6,285 bases of DNA, taken from positions 1 through 6,285 of the forward strand of contig JAFGFQ010000082.1 in assembly GCA_016930995.1 (NCBI GenBank), given 5' to 3'. The stretch's first letter is position 1, and every line of letters begins with the position of its first letter. This DNA is from Thermoplasmatota archaeon. Its GTDB lineage: Archaea > Thermoplasmatota > E2 > DHVEG-1. The notes under the pieces were generated by a model that saw only the letters and a program-made list of their open reading frames with translations, was not told where the DNA came from and ran no database searches. Positions 5,598-6,285 of this stretch are shown in pieces. The translations under genes and the position numbers were made by a program.

Positions 5598-6285
5598 TTA
5601 CGGCAAAATCAGATGAGGACTGATGGTCGCATCGATCGAAACCGGGATTGACTGGTCTACTCCTGCGATTGAGAAATTCCCTTGGATTCTAATTACAAAC
5701 CAATCAGGAAATATTTTCCGTATCCCTGCGGTAAGTACTTTCAGATAGGGGATGAGAAGTTGTGTTTCAATGAAATCCTGTTGTTCTGATTCTACCGTGG
5801 AGGATTCCATAAACTTCTGAGCAATTAATTTTTCATTTTCACCGGTCAGCGCATAGATACCGCAGATAAGGTCCTGTGCCTGTAAGGGGATTGAACTTGG
5901 GTTGCCGAGTGTTAAACCTATCGTTGTCAAAAACCCCCGTATCCGTAGCTTGATGTCCAGTGATATGGTAATGCCAAGGGTTTCATTATGGAAGAGAAGT
6001 TGTCTGATGTTAGGAACAATGAGCTGTGCATTTGCAGAGAGCGGAATAGAGGCATTGATGCCCATGAGATGGACCCCTGCGTTTCCCTTAAGCTGCAGCG
6101 TTAATACTTTTGCATTTAACGCTTTAAATAATAGCGTGCCGTTGAGGTGGAAATATGAGGTTGCATTTGGAGTAATAGTACCTTGTATCGGTGAAAACGA
6201 TCCGACAGACGTGCCATTTTCTGTCTGGAAACGAACCGTAAAATCTTCTAAAGTCATTTCAAAGAGGTTAGGATTATCAACACTA
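5598..6285 (-). CDS. LEA14-like protein with two WHy/LEA2-type domains (partial, 5' end cut)
   Basis: The last 228 residues of a protein whose N-terminus lies beyond the right edge. An ATG at 6257 is in frame, but the frame stays open to the edge and the residues before it (SVDNPNLFE) form the conserved start of a LEA14/WHy domain, so the real start is outside the window. The first domain runs from NPN (visible residues 4-6) to about residue 85. A second one begins near residue 110, with GLTLGNPSSIPLQ (122-134) as the equivalent of the NPN strand, and ends at the C-terminus (IRIQGNF...SIPVSI). Proteins of this group are beta-rich, and LEA14/WHy domains are linked to desiccation or other stress tolerance; a specific function cannot be assigned. 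The end has no cysteines of note and no C-terminal anchor. Any signal or anchor would be in the missing N-terminus. The stop lies 40 bases before the SOUL gene. Confidence 0.75.
   Translation of the reverse strand, partial: SVDNPNLFEMTLEDFTVRFQTENGTSVGSFSPIQGTITPNATSYFHLNGTLLFKALNAKVLTLQLKGNAGVHLMGINASIPLSANAQLIVPNIRQLLFHNETLGITISLDIKLRIRGFLTTIGLTLGNPSSIPLQAQDLICGIYALTGENEKLIAQKFMESSTVESEQQDFIETQLLIPYLKVLTAGIRKIFPDWFVIRIQGNFSIAGVDQSIPVSIDATISPHLILP

Noticed and set aside
1..6285. CRISPR array, insertion sequence, tRNA, toxin-antitoxin or defence system
   Set aside because: No regularly spaced repeats, terminal inverted repeats with a transposase, tRNA-like cloverleaf or defence-type protein motif was seen on either strand.

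Overview
The window looks archaeal, most likely euryarchaeal in the broad sense; a Thermoplasmatota-like or methanogen-related lineage would fit, but the sequence does not settle it. The grounds are archaeal-type promoters (a TATA box about 27 bases before a start codon that has no ribosome binding site, plus TTTATAT and CTTAAATAA boxes in an intergenic region), a mix of Shine-Dalgarno-led and apparently leaderless genes, and gene families common in archaeal genomes: DUF362 with ferredoxin clusters, LEA14-like protein, SOUL protein and a lone disulfide reductase. Base composition is moderately AT-rich and even. No tRNA, rRNA, mobile element or CRISPR array was seen.

Layout. Positions 1-1447 hold a minus-strand pair: an isochorismatase-family cysteine hydrolase, then a thioredoxin-reductase-like flavoprotein that overlaps it by 22 bases and runs off the left edge. 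A divergent spacer (1448-1679) separates them from a plus-strand metallo-beta-lactamase-fold hydrolase of the glyoxalase II / persulfide dioxygenase type (1680-2285). A 211-base spacer carrying a perfect 20-bp palindrome and two TATA-like boxes comes before a plus-strand DUF362 protein with two C-terminal [4Fe-4S] motifs (2497-3585). A 45-base convergent gap then meets a minus-strand block read right to left: a LEA14-like protein with two domains (cut by the right edge), a SOUL-family protein, and a pyridine-nucleotide disulfide oxidoreductase of the dihydrolipoamide dehydrogenase / mercuric reductase / mycothione reductase type.

Working together. The common theme is redox and thiol chemistry: two flavoprotein reductases, an iron-sulfur protein, a possible heme-binding protein and a hydrolase of a family that acts on thiol conjugates or persulfides. 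A shared pathway is inference, since the genes form at least four transcription units. I found no convincing undescribed system. The best leads are the palindrome upstream of the DUF362 gene, the flavoprotein without its CxxC redox pair, the start-codon puzzle of the metallohydrolase, and the leaderless promoter of the SOUL gene.
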